46,615 nucleotides of DNA from Clostridia bacterium (GCA_017397655.1 JAFQIG010000046.1:1-46615); one strand, 5' to 3'. Shown: positions 24,229-33,687, counted from the stretch's first letter. The notes: generated from the sequence alone by a model not told the origin. Numbers and translations are program-made.

Positions 24229-27200
24229 ATGGCAAAAATCAAACGTACATTAAGCGTCCTTCTTGCTGTTGTAATGGCTTTTTCGGTTTGCTCCGTAGCT
24301 TTTACTGCAAGTGCGGCAAATGTACCTATCGTTGAAAGGGTTGCTTCGGCCTCTCCTGCGGTTCTTCAGTTCCAGGTACCGCAGTATCTTTCAACGTTCG
24401 GAACGAACTATTTCCTCAGAGGTGCTAACATCAAGCCTGAGGGAAGTATTGCGTTCCAGCTTAACGGAACAGCTACCGACGTCACTCTGACTTGTAGCGT
24501 TCCCGGTCTCAACTTCTCCGATTACACAATGGTTGGTAACACTTACACTTGGACTATCTCCGGTGGTACTTTTGCAGCTAACCCCTCAGAGAATGACACT
24601 GTTAAGTTTACCGTCAGCTATCGCCATAACGGCAAAACTTACGAGACATCTGCATGGTCCGCAGTAAAGATCGTTTACAACGATGCCGGTGTTTCCGTCA
24701 AACAGTCGAAGAAAGGTACAGGTACTGGTCACCAGACTAAGAATAACCATATCGAATGGCTTACTCCCACATACGGTGTAAAGACCTCTACCTCTAACTG
24801 TTACATCGACCCCAATGCCTTCACACATTATTCCTGCTCCACAGAAGAGGCTTCTGCTTACTACTGGAATGTAGGTGAAGTGCAGGATGCAACACTCGGT
24901 GCTTCCTACTATCCGCAGGCATACTATTATATTGACAGAAACGTCTACTCTGGTGACCTTTCTGCAACAACACTTCGTTTCGGTAGTGCCGGTGCATCCG
25001 ATCACGACTGGGACGGCGATCATCCCCTTTGGGCAAAGGGAACTTCCGTTACTTCTCAGCAGATCAAAACCGGTGACACAGGTTCGTTCGCTGCTACAAC
25101 TGCATACTCAATGCAGACCGGTGATGTAGAGCTCAGCGAGCGTCAGCAGTCCATCCGTGTATTCTACGGTGCAGTTCCTGCAGCAGATACTACACTTCAC
25201 CTTGTTTTCAAACACGAATTTGAAGGTAACATCGTAAAGGATATCGGTAACTGGGCTACATACCACAACGATTCTATTACTTACTATAACCTTTATATCG
25301 TTACTTACGACAAGGCAGAGCTTAAGGCTTTGATTGAAAGTGAAACTTCTGCTAACCGTCAGGCAGCCGACTTCAGAACAGCTGCTCCCACAGACGGCGG
25401 CGACTATTCTGCATTCAGATCCTGGAATGACTATTATTCAGCTCTTCAGAATGCCTGGCTTGTTTACGGCAAAGAGAACGTAACACAGACAGCAATCAAC
25501 AATGCTATCGCAACTCTTCGTGCTTGTATCCCCGTTTATTCAACCGACGGTTCAAAATGGGTAAGCGGTATGATGTATGCAGAGGCTGACTACTCCGCAA
25601 TCGACACAATTGCTCTGACAGCTCCCTCTGATTTCACAGGTAACACATATGAAGACGGTGACTACGGTCTCTACTATGCATGGTCAAAGGCAGAGGCAGT
25701 TAACGACGCTTGGGATGACATCAATTACGACAGACCTCTTGACAGAAGATATCAGGCTGCTGTTGACACAATGAAGCAGAATCTTGCTAATGCCATTACA
25801 AACGTAAAGGGTCAGTACAAGACATTCAAGCTTGTTTTCAACGCAAACGGTAACGACGTAACAAGTCTTCCTGCTGCAACAGATTATAAGCTCTTTGCTT
25901 CTATGGCAAAGCCCTCTGATCCTTCAAGACAGTATTATAAGTTTACAGGCTGGTATTACGATGCAGCCTGCACACAGCCTGTAACATGGCCCATCTCTAT
26001 GAATCCCAACGCAAACTACTTCGTTGGCGACCTTACAACAAAGGCTGATGCTTGCGGCACAGGTGTTAACCTCTATGCAGGCTGGAACCTTACAGGCAGA
26101 ACACTCACATTCGTTTCTAACGGTGACACAACTCTTCCTGCTGTTATCGGCGATGAAGGCGAACACTATGAGGGTCCGACTCAGACTCCCACAAGAGCAG
26201 GTTGGAAGTTTGTTTGCTGGTGTACAGATATCACTCTCCAGAATCCCGTAGATTGGTCAGTATTCACATTCGGTGCATCTGACGTAACTGTTTACGGTAA
26301 GTGGGAAAGAGATTCTTTCACAGTAACATTCAATTCTAACGGCGGTACCTTCGCTTCAACAGGTACTTCCTATTCTACATTCACAGGACTTTACGGAACA
26401 GCTGTTCCGGAACCCGAAATCCCGAAGCTTGACGGTTACGGCTTTGCAGGTTGGTATTATGACTCTAACCTTTCTCAGCCCATCGACTTTGAAAACTTCA
26501 CGGTTCCCAGCTCAAACATTACTGTTTACGGTCAGTGGAGCGATTCCATCCGTAACGTAGTTCTTAAAACAGGAGACGGTTCGGAAGATCAGTATCTCAC
26601 ATACGTTATCGGTAACGTTGTTTATGAACCTACACAGCCTACTCGCAAGGGCTATACATTTGACAAGTGGTACTATAACGCAGATCTGACCAACGCTGTC
26701 AGCTTCCCGTTCACAATGGGTCCCGACAACGTAACTCTCTATGCAGGCTGGAATCCTCTTCAGTACAACGTTTACTTCTCAATCGAAGCAGACGCTTCAA
26801 TGGCTGATTCCTTCAATGCACAGGATTACTACATGCTTGACTGCGGTTCAGTTCTTGCAGCTCCCGAAAATCCCACAAGAAAAGGCTACGTCTTCACAGG
26901 TTGGACATACAACGGTGAGCCCTATACATTCACAACTGTTCCCGCACAGAACATCACTCTTGTTGCTTCTTGGGAAACAGAGCCCAACACAGTTACTTAC
27001 ACACTCAGAACAGATGTTGACGGTAACTCCGTACAGCAGGGTGACATCATCACTGCAACAATGTCTATCGGTGCTAACCACTATGTTGGTACTCACTCAT
27101 TCATCGTTTACTACGACAACAGATACCTGAAGCCTGCTCTTAACGGTGAAGAACTCACGGTTGCCAAGACAGGTACAGCAGCAGTTTCCAAAGAGCCTAA

Positions 27201-29877
27201 TAAGGCATACTTTACACTTATTGATAACCCCGAATCCGTAAAGGTTGAAGGTTACAATATCTGGGAAACAGCAGGCAGCATTACAGGTTTTGTTAACAGA
27301 TTTATCCCGCTTAAGCAGTACTATCCCGCAGCATGGCTTAATGCTGACGGTACAGCTCTCAAGGAAGAATATGCTAACTACGAGTTCGTATACTTCAATG
27401 CAGCTAACTCCAAGACAGCTCCCTCCGGCGGTGTAACAATCAAGCCCGATCCTGCACAGGACATCTGCTCCTTCCAGTTCATCGTTCTTGATGAAGCTCC
27501 CATCGCTGACGGAACAACAACTTATGCACAGCTTCTCGTTCCCTCTGTATTCACAAAGGAAAACGACGCAACATACGGTAAGATCATTGCCGCTTATGAA
27601 GATGCTCCCGAATTCGATACAGCAGCTGAGTACAACAGCACATACGTACTTAACGGTGCTGATCAGCGCTTTGCTGTTGAAGCAATGATGACAGCAACAG
27701 TTAACTTCGTAACTAACAGCGAAGCTTCTATCGATCCTGTTGTTGCTAAGGTCGGCAGACCTCTCGAGCTTCCCACTCCGACAAAGGCTTACTATGATTT
27801 CCTTGGTTGGACACTTACAAACGATGCTTCCGATACAGACTACGTTGATGCAGATGCATTTGTAGTTCCTGCAGAAGGCGCAACTCTTTATGCTAAGTGG
27901 GTAGGCCAGGAGGCTGAATACAAGGTTCGCCACTTCAAGCAGAATCTCACAGCTACAGGCTGGCTTGAGAATTATGAAGAGGAAACCTTTGAAGAAATTA
28001 TCGGTACATCTGTTTCTGCCGTAGCAAAGGATTACGAAGGCTTTACATGCGCTACTTCCGACAGCGGATTTGTTGTAGGCGACGGCTCTCTTGTACTTAA
28101 CCTTTACTACACAAGAAATTCCTCCAGCGTTACACTTAATGCAAACGGCGGTACATTCGTAAACGGTCAGGCATCCATCACTCTTTCCGGTCTCTTTGAA
28201 GAAACAGTAAGCAATCCTTACGGTGATCCTTCAAGAACAGGTTATACGTTCAAGGGCTGGCAGTATGGTGCATCTGATTACACAATCAGCACTTACCCCG
28301 CAGAGAAGATTGCTCTCACAGCTAAGTGGGAAACAAATTCTTACACATTCACATTCTATCTCAACGGTTCCAAGTACGACGAGTATACAAAGCTTTACGG
28401 CGAACCCGTTTATGCTCCTGATGTAACCGTTGCTGACGGTGAAGTATTCAGCGGATGGCTTTACAACGGTGCTGAGTACAACTTCACAACAATGCCCGCA
28501 CAGAATATGGAATTCTATGCAACAACAGGTATTGACGGTTTCTATGTAACTCTTTACATTGACGGCGTACAGTATGGTGATCCCATCCCCGTAACTGATG
28601 GTGCTGTTACTGCAGATATGGTTGCATACGAAGCAGCTACAGGCTACACATTCAGCGGTTGGCTTTCCGGCAACTCCGTTGTTGCTGCTCCTGTAACATT
28701 CCCGTATGAACTTACATCTGATGTTTCCTTCTACGGATTCACAACACACGAAATCTACACTATCGAAATGTACTACTACATTGACGGCGCTCTTGAGTAC
28801 TTCGATCAGGTAAGCGGCTACTACGGTGACGTACTTGCTCTTCCCGAGCTTCCCGATTATACAGTATTCGGTTATGCTTTCGATGGTTGGTACACAGACG
28901 ATGCTTTGACAGAAGCTTATGCAGTTCCCGCAACATTCCCGGCACAGAGCCTCACTCTTTACGGTGAATGGTCAGTTGCAAGCGGTAAGATTGAGTTTAA
29001 CCTCAACGGCGGCAACGGCACAGCTCCTGCAGCTCTTGAAGGCGAAATCGGCACAACAGTAACTCTTCCCGATGGCGCAGGTCTCAGCAAGCAGTACTAT
29101 AAGTTCGCAGGTTGGGCAACAACTCCGTCAGGAACAACTGCTGTTACAAAGCACGAGTTTGCTACAACAGAAACAGTTACTTACTACGCAATCTGGGAAG
29201 TTAATTATGCTACAGTAGCATTCAGTGCAAACGGTGCTACAGGTACAGCTCCCGAATCAGTTAAGGCAGAAGTAGGCGAGACCATCACTCTTCCTGCACA
29301 GGGCGACCTTGCAAAGGATGGCTTCGTATTCCTCGGCTGGGCAACAACTGCAACAGCTAAGGAAGCTATCGATTCCTATACAGTAGCTTCCACAGGCTTC
29401 AAGACACTCTATGCAGTATGGGGTGCAATGTCAGTTGAACTCGTTGCTCAGGAAGGTTCCGCAACAGTCATTGATAACGAAAGAGGCTACATCTACGGCC
29501 TTGCTCTTGAAATGACAGAAGCAGATCTTGAAGATATCTTTGTTGATGTCATCGGTAACGGACACATCGAGATTGAATATACAGGTTCAATCGGTACAGG
29601 TGCAATCGTTAAGCTTATTAACGACTACTCAGGCGATGTTGATGCTACATATGAAATCGTAATCTTCGGCGACCTTAACGGCGACGGTATTGTTACTGCA
29701 ACTGATAACATCCTTCTCAAGGGTGAAATCAGCGGTTCTAACCCGCTTGACGCTGAATCAGCTGTATTCTTCGCAGCAGATCTTAACGGCGACGGTGCAG
29801 TCACATCTTCTGACTCCACAACAGTTAAGGGCATGATCTCAGGTTCTGCTGAATATGATCAGGCTCAGGTACGCTAA
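24229..29877 (+). CDS. Giant secreted InlB-repeat protein with cohesin-like module and dockerin
   Basis: 1882 residues. A signal peptide covers about 1-31 (RTLSVLLAVVMAFSVCSVAF, then ASA-A). An unknown domain follows (about 32-360), then helical FIVAR-like segments (about 365-530). Five InlB/Listeria-Bacteroides beta-grasp repeats lie at 534-917, each with a GY/W-x-F-x-G-W core and a final xxxLYAxW strand. A 237-residue insert at about 918-1154 starts DVDGNSVQQGDIITATMSIG and resembles a cohesin/CBM fold. More InlB-type repeats and one MucBP-like unit follow to about 1733. An X-like module precedes a type I dockerin at about 1814-1875, with two calcium loops DLNGDGIVTATD and DLNGDGAVTSSD. The dockerin implies attachment to a cohesin scaffold; the repeats suggest an adhesin. 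No catalytic domain was recognised. Confidence 0.88.
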   Translation: MAKIKRTLSVLLAVVMAFSVCSVAFTASAANVPIVERVASASPAVLQFQVPQYLSTFGTNYFLRGANIKPEGSIAFQLNGTATDVTLTCSVPGLNFSDYTMVGNTYTWTISGGTFAANPSENDTVKFTVSYRHNGKTYETSAWSAVKIVYNDAGVSVKQSKKGTGTGHQTKNNHIEWLTPTYGVKTSTSNCYIDPNAFTHYSCSTEEASAYYWNVGEVQDATLGASYYPQAYYYIDRNVYSGDLSATTLRFGSAGASDHDWDGDHPLWAKGTSVTSQQIKTGDTGSFAATTAYSMQTGDVELSERQQSIRVFYGAVPAADTTLHLVFKHEFEGNIVKDIGNWATYHNDSITYYNLYIVTYDKAELKALIESETSANRQAADFRTAAPTDGGDYSAFRSWNDYYSALQNAWLVYGKENVTQTAINNAIATLRACIPVYSTDGSKWVSGMMYAEADYSAIDTIALTAPSDFTGNTYEDGDYGLYYAWSKAEAVNDAWDDINYDRPLDRRYQAAVDTMKQNLANAITNVKGQYKTFKLVFNANGNDVTSLPAATDYKLFASMAKPSDPSRQYYKFTGWYYDAACTQPVTWPISMNPNANYFVGDLTTKADACGTGVNLYAGWNLTGRTLTFVSNGDTTLPAVIGDEGEHYEGPTQTPTRAGWKFVCWCTDITLQNPVDWSVFTFGASDVTVYGKWERDSFTVTFNSNGGTFASTGTSYSTFTGLYGTAVPEPEIPKLDGYGFAGWYYDSNLSQPIDFENFTVPSSNITVYGQWSDSIRNVVLKTGDGSEDQYLTYVIGNVVYEPTQPTRKGYTFDKWYYNADLTNAVSFPFTMGPDNVTLYAGWNPLQYNVYFSIEADASMADSFNAQDYYMLDCGSVLAAPENPTRKGYVFTGWTYNGEPYTFTTVPAQNITLVASWETEPNTVTYTLRTDVDGNSVQQGDIITATMSIGANHYVGTHSFIVYYDNRYLKPALNGEELTVAKTGTAAVSKEPNKAYFTLIDNPESVKVEGYNIWETAGSITGFVNRFIPLKQYYPAAWLNADGTALKEEYANYEFVYFNAANSKTAPSGGVTIKPDPAQDICSFQFIVLDEAPIADGTTTYAQLLVPSVFTKENDATYGKIIAAYEDAPEFDTAAEYNSTYVLNGADQRFAVEAMMTATVNFVTNSEASIDPVVAKVGRPLELPTPTKAYYDFLGWTLTNDASDTDYVDADAFVVPAEGATLYAKWVGQEAEYKVRHFKQNLTATGWLENYEEETFEEIIGTSVSAVAKDYEGFTCATSDSGFVVGDGSLVLNLYYTRNSSSVTLNANGGTFVNGQASITLSGLFEETVSNPYGDPSRTGYTFKGWQYGASDYTISTYPAEKIALTAKWETNSYTFTFYLNGSKYDEYTKLYGEPVYAPDVTVADGEVFSGWLYNGAEYNFTTMPAQNMEFYATTGIDGFYVTLYIDGVQYGDPIPVTDGAVTADMVAYEAATGYTFSGWLSGNSVVAAPVTFPYELTSDVSFYGFTTHEIYTIEMYYYIDGALEYFDQVSGYYGDVLALPELPDYTVFGYAFDGWYTDDALTEAYAVPATFPAQSLTLYGEWSVASGKIEFNLNGGNGTAPAALEGEIGTTVTLPDGAGLSKQYYKFAGWATTPSGTTAVTKHEFATTETVTYYAIWEVNYATVAFSANGATGTAPESVKAEVGETITLPAQGDLAKDGFVFLGWATTATAKEAIDSYTVASTGFKTLYAVWGAMSVELVAQEGSATVIDNERGYIYGLALEMTEADLEDIFVDVIGNGHIEIEYTGSIGTGAIVKLINDYSGDVDATYEIVIFGDLNGDGIVTATDNILLKGEISGSNPLDAESAVFFAADLNGDGAVTSSDSTTVKGMISGSAEYDQAQVR

Positions 29878-29908
29878 TCGTACACTCAATTCAAAAGCTT
29901 AAATAAAA

Positions 29909-29945
29909 GAAAGCCCTCGGTTCGTCCGAGGGCTTTCTTGTTTTG
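29909..29945 (+). terminator. Terminator after the giant surface protein
   Basis: AAAGAAAGCCCTCGG pairs with CCGAGGGCTTTCTT around TTCGT, followed by GTTTTG. A very stable GC-rich stem. Confidence 0.9.
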
Positions 29946-29988
29946 TATTATGTTTATTCCTTTATTGTTACTGTTCATTCCGAATTGC

Positions 29989-30016
29989 TTGAAAAAATTT
30001 TTCGGCATTATATAAT
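29989..30016 (+). promoter_or_regulatory. Promoter before the subtilase-like gene
   Basis: TTGAAA (29989-29994), 16 bases, TATAAT (30011-30016), then GGGAGG and the ATG at 30068. Confidence 0.65.
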
Positions 30017-30067
30017 AAAATTGTCAGCTGAGAGTGTTTATAGCTAATTCACTTGGGAGGCGATTAT

Positions 30068-30577
30068 ATGAAAAAACTAAGAATAGCGGTAATTGACAGC
30101 GATCCTCATAGACTTGTCACACAAGAGCATTGTAACAAAAGAATTGAAGGTTTATTGTCGCAAATAGTTACGGAATCGGAAATATACAGATTTGAAATTA
30201 ACAGCAGAAATCGTTTAATCTTTGACATCGATCTTGCGGTGTTGTTGGAGGAAATTGCTTTTAAGGATAGCTTTGATGTGATTCATTTGGGGTGCGGAAT
30301 AATATTTTTTGACGGCGTGACGGAACTCATGGATGCACTGAAGTCTGTATCTTCACGCGGAACGGTTGTTTGCTCTTCGTATAGTTACGGAAGAAATTTC
30401 TGCTTCCCGGACGGTATGGAAAAGCTTATCTGCGGTTTGAATTTCAGAAATGAAGCAGATAATTGCCCGAAACAGTCAGAGCGTCGAAAAGGATTTAAAG
30501 ACAAAAGCTCTGTCTGTAAAGAAGAGTGTCGCTACATTGCGTCGCTTGCTGATATTTACCAAAAAATTAACATTTAA
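30068..30577 (+). CDS. Short subtilase-like protein, probably non-proteolytic
   Basis: 169 residues, start chosen by GGGAGG directly upstream. LRIAVIDSDPHR at the N-terminus resembles the subtilase Asp strand (VAVIDTG). FDVIHLGCGIIFFDGVTELMDALKSV resembles the DIINLSLG strand and the following helix. RGTVVCSSYSYGRNFCFPDGMEKLICGL resembles the GIIVVAAAGN, YPA and VIAVG region. The protein then ends, so the segment carrying the catalytic Ser is absent and the His is not evident. It may be a degenerate, short or accessory peptidase-fold protein. Six Cys residues are spread over the second half. There is no signal peptide. The identification rests on pattern resemblance only. Confidence 0.5.
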   Translation: MKKLRIAVIDSDPHRLVTQEHCNKRIEGLLSQIVTESEIYRFEINSRNRLIFDIDLAVLLEEIAFKDSFDVIHLGCGIIFFDGVTELMDALKSVSSRGTVVCSSYSYGRNFCFPDGMEKLICGLNFRNEADNCPKQSERRKGFKDKSSVCKEECRYIASLADIYQKINI

Positions 30578-30621
30578 AACGCTTTGAAATTTTCTCTGTT
30601 TTGTCTCCTCTTTTTGGTAGG

Positions 30622-30653
30622 GTCGCCGTGTAAAAGCGGCGACTCTGCTTTTT
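30622..30653 (+). terminator. Terminator after the subtilase-like gene
   Basis: GTCGCCG (30622-30628) pairs with CGGCGAC (30637-30643), then TCTGCTTTTT. It lies between convergent genes. Confidence 0.85.
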
Positions 30654-30668
30654 AAAAAACTGCAGTGA

Positions 30669-31046
30669 CTACAGAATATTTTCAATAGTAATTCCGATGG
30701 ACTTTTTCAGGTCATTCACCTGATTGATAGTCCGGATCAAGACAGTATACAGACTTTCCGATTTTCCTGTGTCTGAGAGTTTTTCTATGCTCTCAATGTT
30801 GTCCTCAAGCTCAACAACGGTTTTGTGATTCAGAAAAATGTATAAAATTTTTCGTGAATCCTGCCATTCTTCTTTCAGCTTTTTAAACTCTTGGTATGGC
30901 AGATGATCATTGCTCATAGCTTCGTAGGCGCTGTTTGCGATAATTGACAGATTGGAAAGCTTTCTGTTTGTTATAAAACTTCCCATAATTGTGTGGGTCA
31001 ACAGCAGTATCAGAATGACCATTCCGATTGTTATGCGCTTTCTCAT
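30669..31046 (-). CDS. DUF4363-family membrane-anchored protein
   Basis: A 125-residue protein with one N-terminal membrane segment (about 5-24, ITIGMVILILLLTHTIMG), followed by a helical extracytoplasmic domain. Motifs are the LPYQEFKKLKEEWQDSRKILYIFLNHKTVVELEDNIESIEKL stretch and a C-terminal ndLKKSIGI helix, which match the DUF4363 pattern of spore-forming Firmicutes. It follows the DUF421 gene without any gap, so the two are co-translated. Its function is not known; the pairing with DUF421 proteins recurs in Clostridia. Confidence 0.8.
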   Translation of the reverse strand: MRKRITIGMVILILLLTHTIMGSFITNRKLSNLSIIANSAYEAMSNDHLPYQEFKKLKEEWQDSRKILYIFLNHKTVVELEDNIESIEKLSDTGKSESLYTVLIRTINQVNDLKKSIGITIENIL

Positions 31047-31718
31047 TTACTTCTCCTTGATTATTAGTGTTACGGGACCGTTTTTGTCTGCGGTCAGAAG
31101 AAGCACGTTCTCCTGGCTGATGTTGCTTTGCTTCAATATTTTGTCAATCTTTTTGTCATTCATATTGCACGACGGATAATTCTCGGCTTGTCTTTTTCCG
31201 TCGCATATTATAGGACAGACAATGCCGTAATCATCGGGAATGCTGTTCATCTGTGAGTTGGTGGGGTTTCTGAATTCAGGCTTCAGTTGCAGACTTATTT
31301 TACCGCTGGTTTCAAGAATCGCATATTGCACTTCGTTTAAATCAAAACAGTTTTTCTCGCGCAAAGCTTCAAGCAGGTCATCAAGCGTCAGACGGAGTTT
31401 TTTCATATCGTCCTGCTTGAGTGTTCCGTTATCTATGACTTTTATCGGATTTCCGTGTAAAAGCTTTTTGATTCTTTCTGACTTCATACAGGCTACCGAG
31501 CTTAAGATTTCAAACAATACAAGAAGCAATGCGGCTGCTATTGAATCAAGAAGGGGCATCTCGTTGTTCTCAATTGCCATAGAGATTATTTCGGACAACA
31601 GCAGAGCTGTGACAAGCTCGGTAGTCTGCAATTCTCCCACCTGTCTGCGTCCCATTATCCGAATGCTTATCGTTACCAGAAGATACATTATTGTGACTCT
31701 TATCAGTGTTATTCCCAA
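31047..31718 (-). CDS. DUF421 (YetF-like) membrane protein
   Basis: A 223-residue protein. Three membrane helices at the N-terminus include VTISIRIMGRRQVGELQTTELVTALLLSEI, the hallmark of the YetF/YcaP (DUF421) family. A cytoplasmic domain follows with LLHGNPIKVIDNGTLKQDDMKKLRLTLDDLLEALREKNCFDLNEVQYAILETSGKIS. The start is a TTG at 31718, supported by AGAGGTG upstream; there is no in-frame ATG nearby. YetF-like proteins are envelope proteins of unclear role, linked in Bacillus to spores and stress. Confidence 0.88.
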   Translation of the reverse strand: MGITLIRVTIMYLLVTISIRIMGRRQVGELQTTELVTALLLSEIISMAIENNEMPLLDSIAAALLLVLFEILSSVACMKSERIKKLLHGNPIKVIDNGTLKQDDMKKLRLTLDDLLEALREKNCFDLNEVQYAILETSGKISLQLKPEFRNPTNSQMNSIPDDYGIVCPIICDGKRQAENYPSCNMNDKKIDKILKQSNISQENVLLLTADKNGPVTLIIKEK

Positions 31719-31950
31719 AGCGCTTCACCTCTTACTTTTTAATATTATCCCATCATTATTGTCAAATATTTTGTTGATGTGAATTTTTGCGGTAAACAGA
31801 GTGAAAAGAATGTGAAGATGTGATTCGTGATTTTTTTACGATACAAACCCACACACTTTAAGTATTATTAAAATAAAAATCTCCTATGGCGAGTTTATGA
31901 AACTGCCGTAGGAGATCTTAATATATATTGCTTTTTGAGGGATTGACCGT
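31719..31950. other. Intergenic region between two minus-strand operons
   Basis: It contains the terminator of the ceramidase-like gene (31881-31914) and, toward 31719, the AT-rich upstream region of the DUF421 gene. No gene or further repeat is seen. Confidence 0.6.
31881..31914 (-). terminator. Terminator of the ceramidase-like gene
   Basis: On the minus strand CTCCTACGGC pairs with GCCATAGGAG, followed by ATTTTTATTTTAA. Confidence 0.85.
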
Positions 31951-33687
31951 TTATCGGTTTTCGCTTTTTACAAGCTCATTCAAAACGGAAACAGTTGTTG
32001 ATCCTGCTGTACTTCCCGGCGAAAGCATCTCTTCATAATGTCTGTGATAGGGACCGAAGAGTTTGTCAGCACCGTCAATATCCCAGATTGAATCCGCGAT
32101 AAAGTGTGCAAAGTCATTATCCGGCAGGATGTATCCTACCGCATCGTTGCAAAGACCCATTACAAGAACGGTTTTGCCCTCGGGAACGAGTGTTGCCGTA
32201 GCCTCATAAGTCCATTCCGTACCGTGGAATGAGTCATCTGCAGAAACTGTATTGCCGTAAATGAGCTGTGGTACAATTTCTCCCGGGGCGGTAAGCAGAA
32301 CGATATCCTTTCCGATCTCTATGTAACCTGCTTCCGTAACGATTGAATAACCTGTTTTGCTTGAAGAATCCTTAACCGTTGTTGTGCCGATAAAACCTTC
32401 CGTTGCACCGTAACTGAAAAGTCCTGTTTCAAGACTGATCACATATTCCGTCATTCTGACATTAAGTATGGGTTCGACTTCCTTTGCATTATCGAGAGCG
32501 TCAAGAATAAGTCTTGCGTATTCATAGCCGTAGATGATGGCTGTTTTATAATCCTCTGCAACGGGATCATCAGATATTCTTTTATCCGATTCACCGACCG
32601 TTGATGCAGGAACCTCTGCCCACTTGTTGACGGAAACAGGTGCCTGAGCCCCTTGAATGAACATAAAATTCATACCTGCCTCATTGATTTTTTCTTCCAT
32701 AAACGCAGGAAAGTCGGCAGAAAGAAGATTTGTAGTTTCATCTACTATAGTCGGATGCGCGCCGATATTCGCAAAAATCGTTGCAGGAGAGGTGTCATCG
32801 TCGGGAACAAACCTGAAACAGGCAAAAGAATGCTGATAACCTTCCGTAAAATAACGTTTGTTGATGATATACGGATATTCGTCTTCGAGATACAGACCGC
32901 GTTCTTCGTCCTTGCACATACCTGCCGTTTCAAAGTAATATAGCGAGCCGCTTTCGGTGTTTGTATATGCTTCAATAATTGCATCTGACGTACGGTCAAT
33001 CAGAACTTCAAGGAATTCAGAGTCTATTGATCTGTCAGCTCCTGTGAAGAAACTGAGAAAAATTTTAGGCAACAGGTCAAGACTGATACCTTGCGTGTCG
33101 ATAACCGTATGACAATGAGTTGCATTGATGTTGATTGCGTTAATGTCATCGGAAATTCCTTTTTCTTTGAGCTTTTGTCTGACGCGGTTTCTGACAGCGC
33201 GTACATCGCCGTTTGATACTCCGATGCCGTCAATCGAAGCAAAAATTGTTGTGCCTCTGCCGGAGCCGTCGTTAAGTGCGATTGCGACTGCCTTCTGATC
33301 ATCAAAAACGCCGTCTACTTTTTGGGTGAAGTATCCGCCCGTGTAGTATTTTTTGCTTCCGTCAATAAGGTTGTCGGGGACGATACTTTTTCTGCCGAAG
33401 CCGAGAGACCATCCTGATGAGTCAACGGCATTATCAATGAAGTCTTTGGTTCCTTCATAAAAATCTTCATTCTTTGTCGAAAAGTACTCCTCGACCGTCG
33501 GATAATCGGGAGTGGGGGTTAAAAGTCCTAAAAATCTGATTGCACCATCAATGATGCCGCCAAGCACATTTGTGACGGTATGAATGGGATTTGACCTGCT
33601 TTCGGCATGAGCTGATGTTGAAGCGGCGGAAAAGACAAGTGTAAAAACAAGCAGAAAAGCGATAAAAGAACGGGATTGTTTTTTCAT
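31951..33687 (-). CDS. Secreted neutral ceramidase-like hydrolase
   Basis: 578 residues with a signal peptide (about 1-28, FIAFLLVFTLVFSAAST, then AHA). The middle follows the N-terminal domain of neutral/alkaline ceramidases: VAIALNDGSGRGTTIFASIDGIGV, then NAININATHCHT (H191 and H193, the zinc-site SxTHTHS equivalent). IFANIGAHPTIVDETTNLLSADFPAFME supplies the next His and the SxDxxxx loop, and FMFIQGAQAPVS follows. Neutral ceramidases release fatty acid from ceramide. The usual THTH is ATHCH here, and the C-terminal Ig-like domain looks shortened, so lipid specificity is uncertain. Export would let a gut bacterium attack host or dietary sphingolipids. An AAGGAGCTG site precedes the ATG. Confidence 0.78.
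   Translation of the reverse strand: MKKQSRSFIAFLLVFTLVFSAASTSAHAESRSNPIHTVTNVLGGIIDGAIRFLGLLTPTPDYPTVEEYFSTKNEDFYEGTKDFIDNAVDSSGWSLGFGRKSIVPDNLIDGSKKYYTGGYFTQKVDGVFDDQKAVAIALNDGSGRGTTIFASIDGIGVSNGDVRAVRNRVRQKLKEKGISDDINAININATHCHTVIDTQGISLDLLPKIFLSFFTGADRSIDSEFLEVLIDRTSDAIIEAYTNTESGSLYYFETAGMCKDEERGLYLEDEYPYIINKRYFTEGYQHSFACFRFVPDDDTSPATIFANIGAHPTIVDETTNLLSADFPAFMEEKINEAGMNFMFIQGAQAPVSVNKWAEVPASTVGESDKRISDDPVAEDYKTAIIYGYEYARLILDALDNAKEVEPILNVRMTEYVISLETGLFSYGATEGFIGTTTVKDSSSKTGYSIVTEAGYIEIGKDIVLLTAPGEIVPQLIYGNTVSADDSFHGTEWTYEATATLVPEGKTVLVMGLCNDAVGYILPDNDFAHFIADSIWDIDGADKLFGPYHRHYEEMLSPGSTAGSTTVSVLNELVKSENR

Noticed and set aside
24114-24335. 73-residue plus-strand ORF overlapping the giant-protein leader
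   Set aside because: Overlaps the signal-peptide coding region in another frame and has no ribosome binding site.
27097-27933. 278-residue minus-strand ORF inside the giant surface protein
   Set aside because: Cys/Val-rich translation opposite the strongly supported repeat protein; a shadow produced by its codon bias.
25825-29427. Recent tandem duplication in the InlB repeats at DNA level
   Set aside because: The repeats share only a protein pattern; I saw no long near-identical DNA repeats between units.
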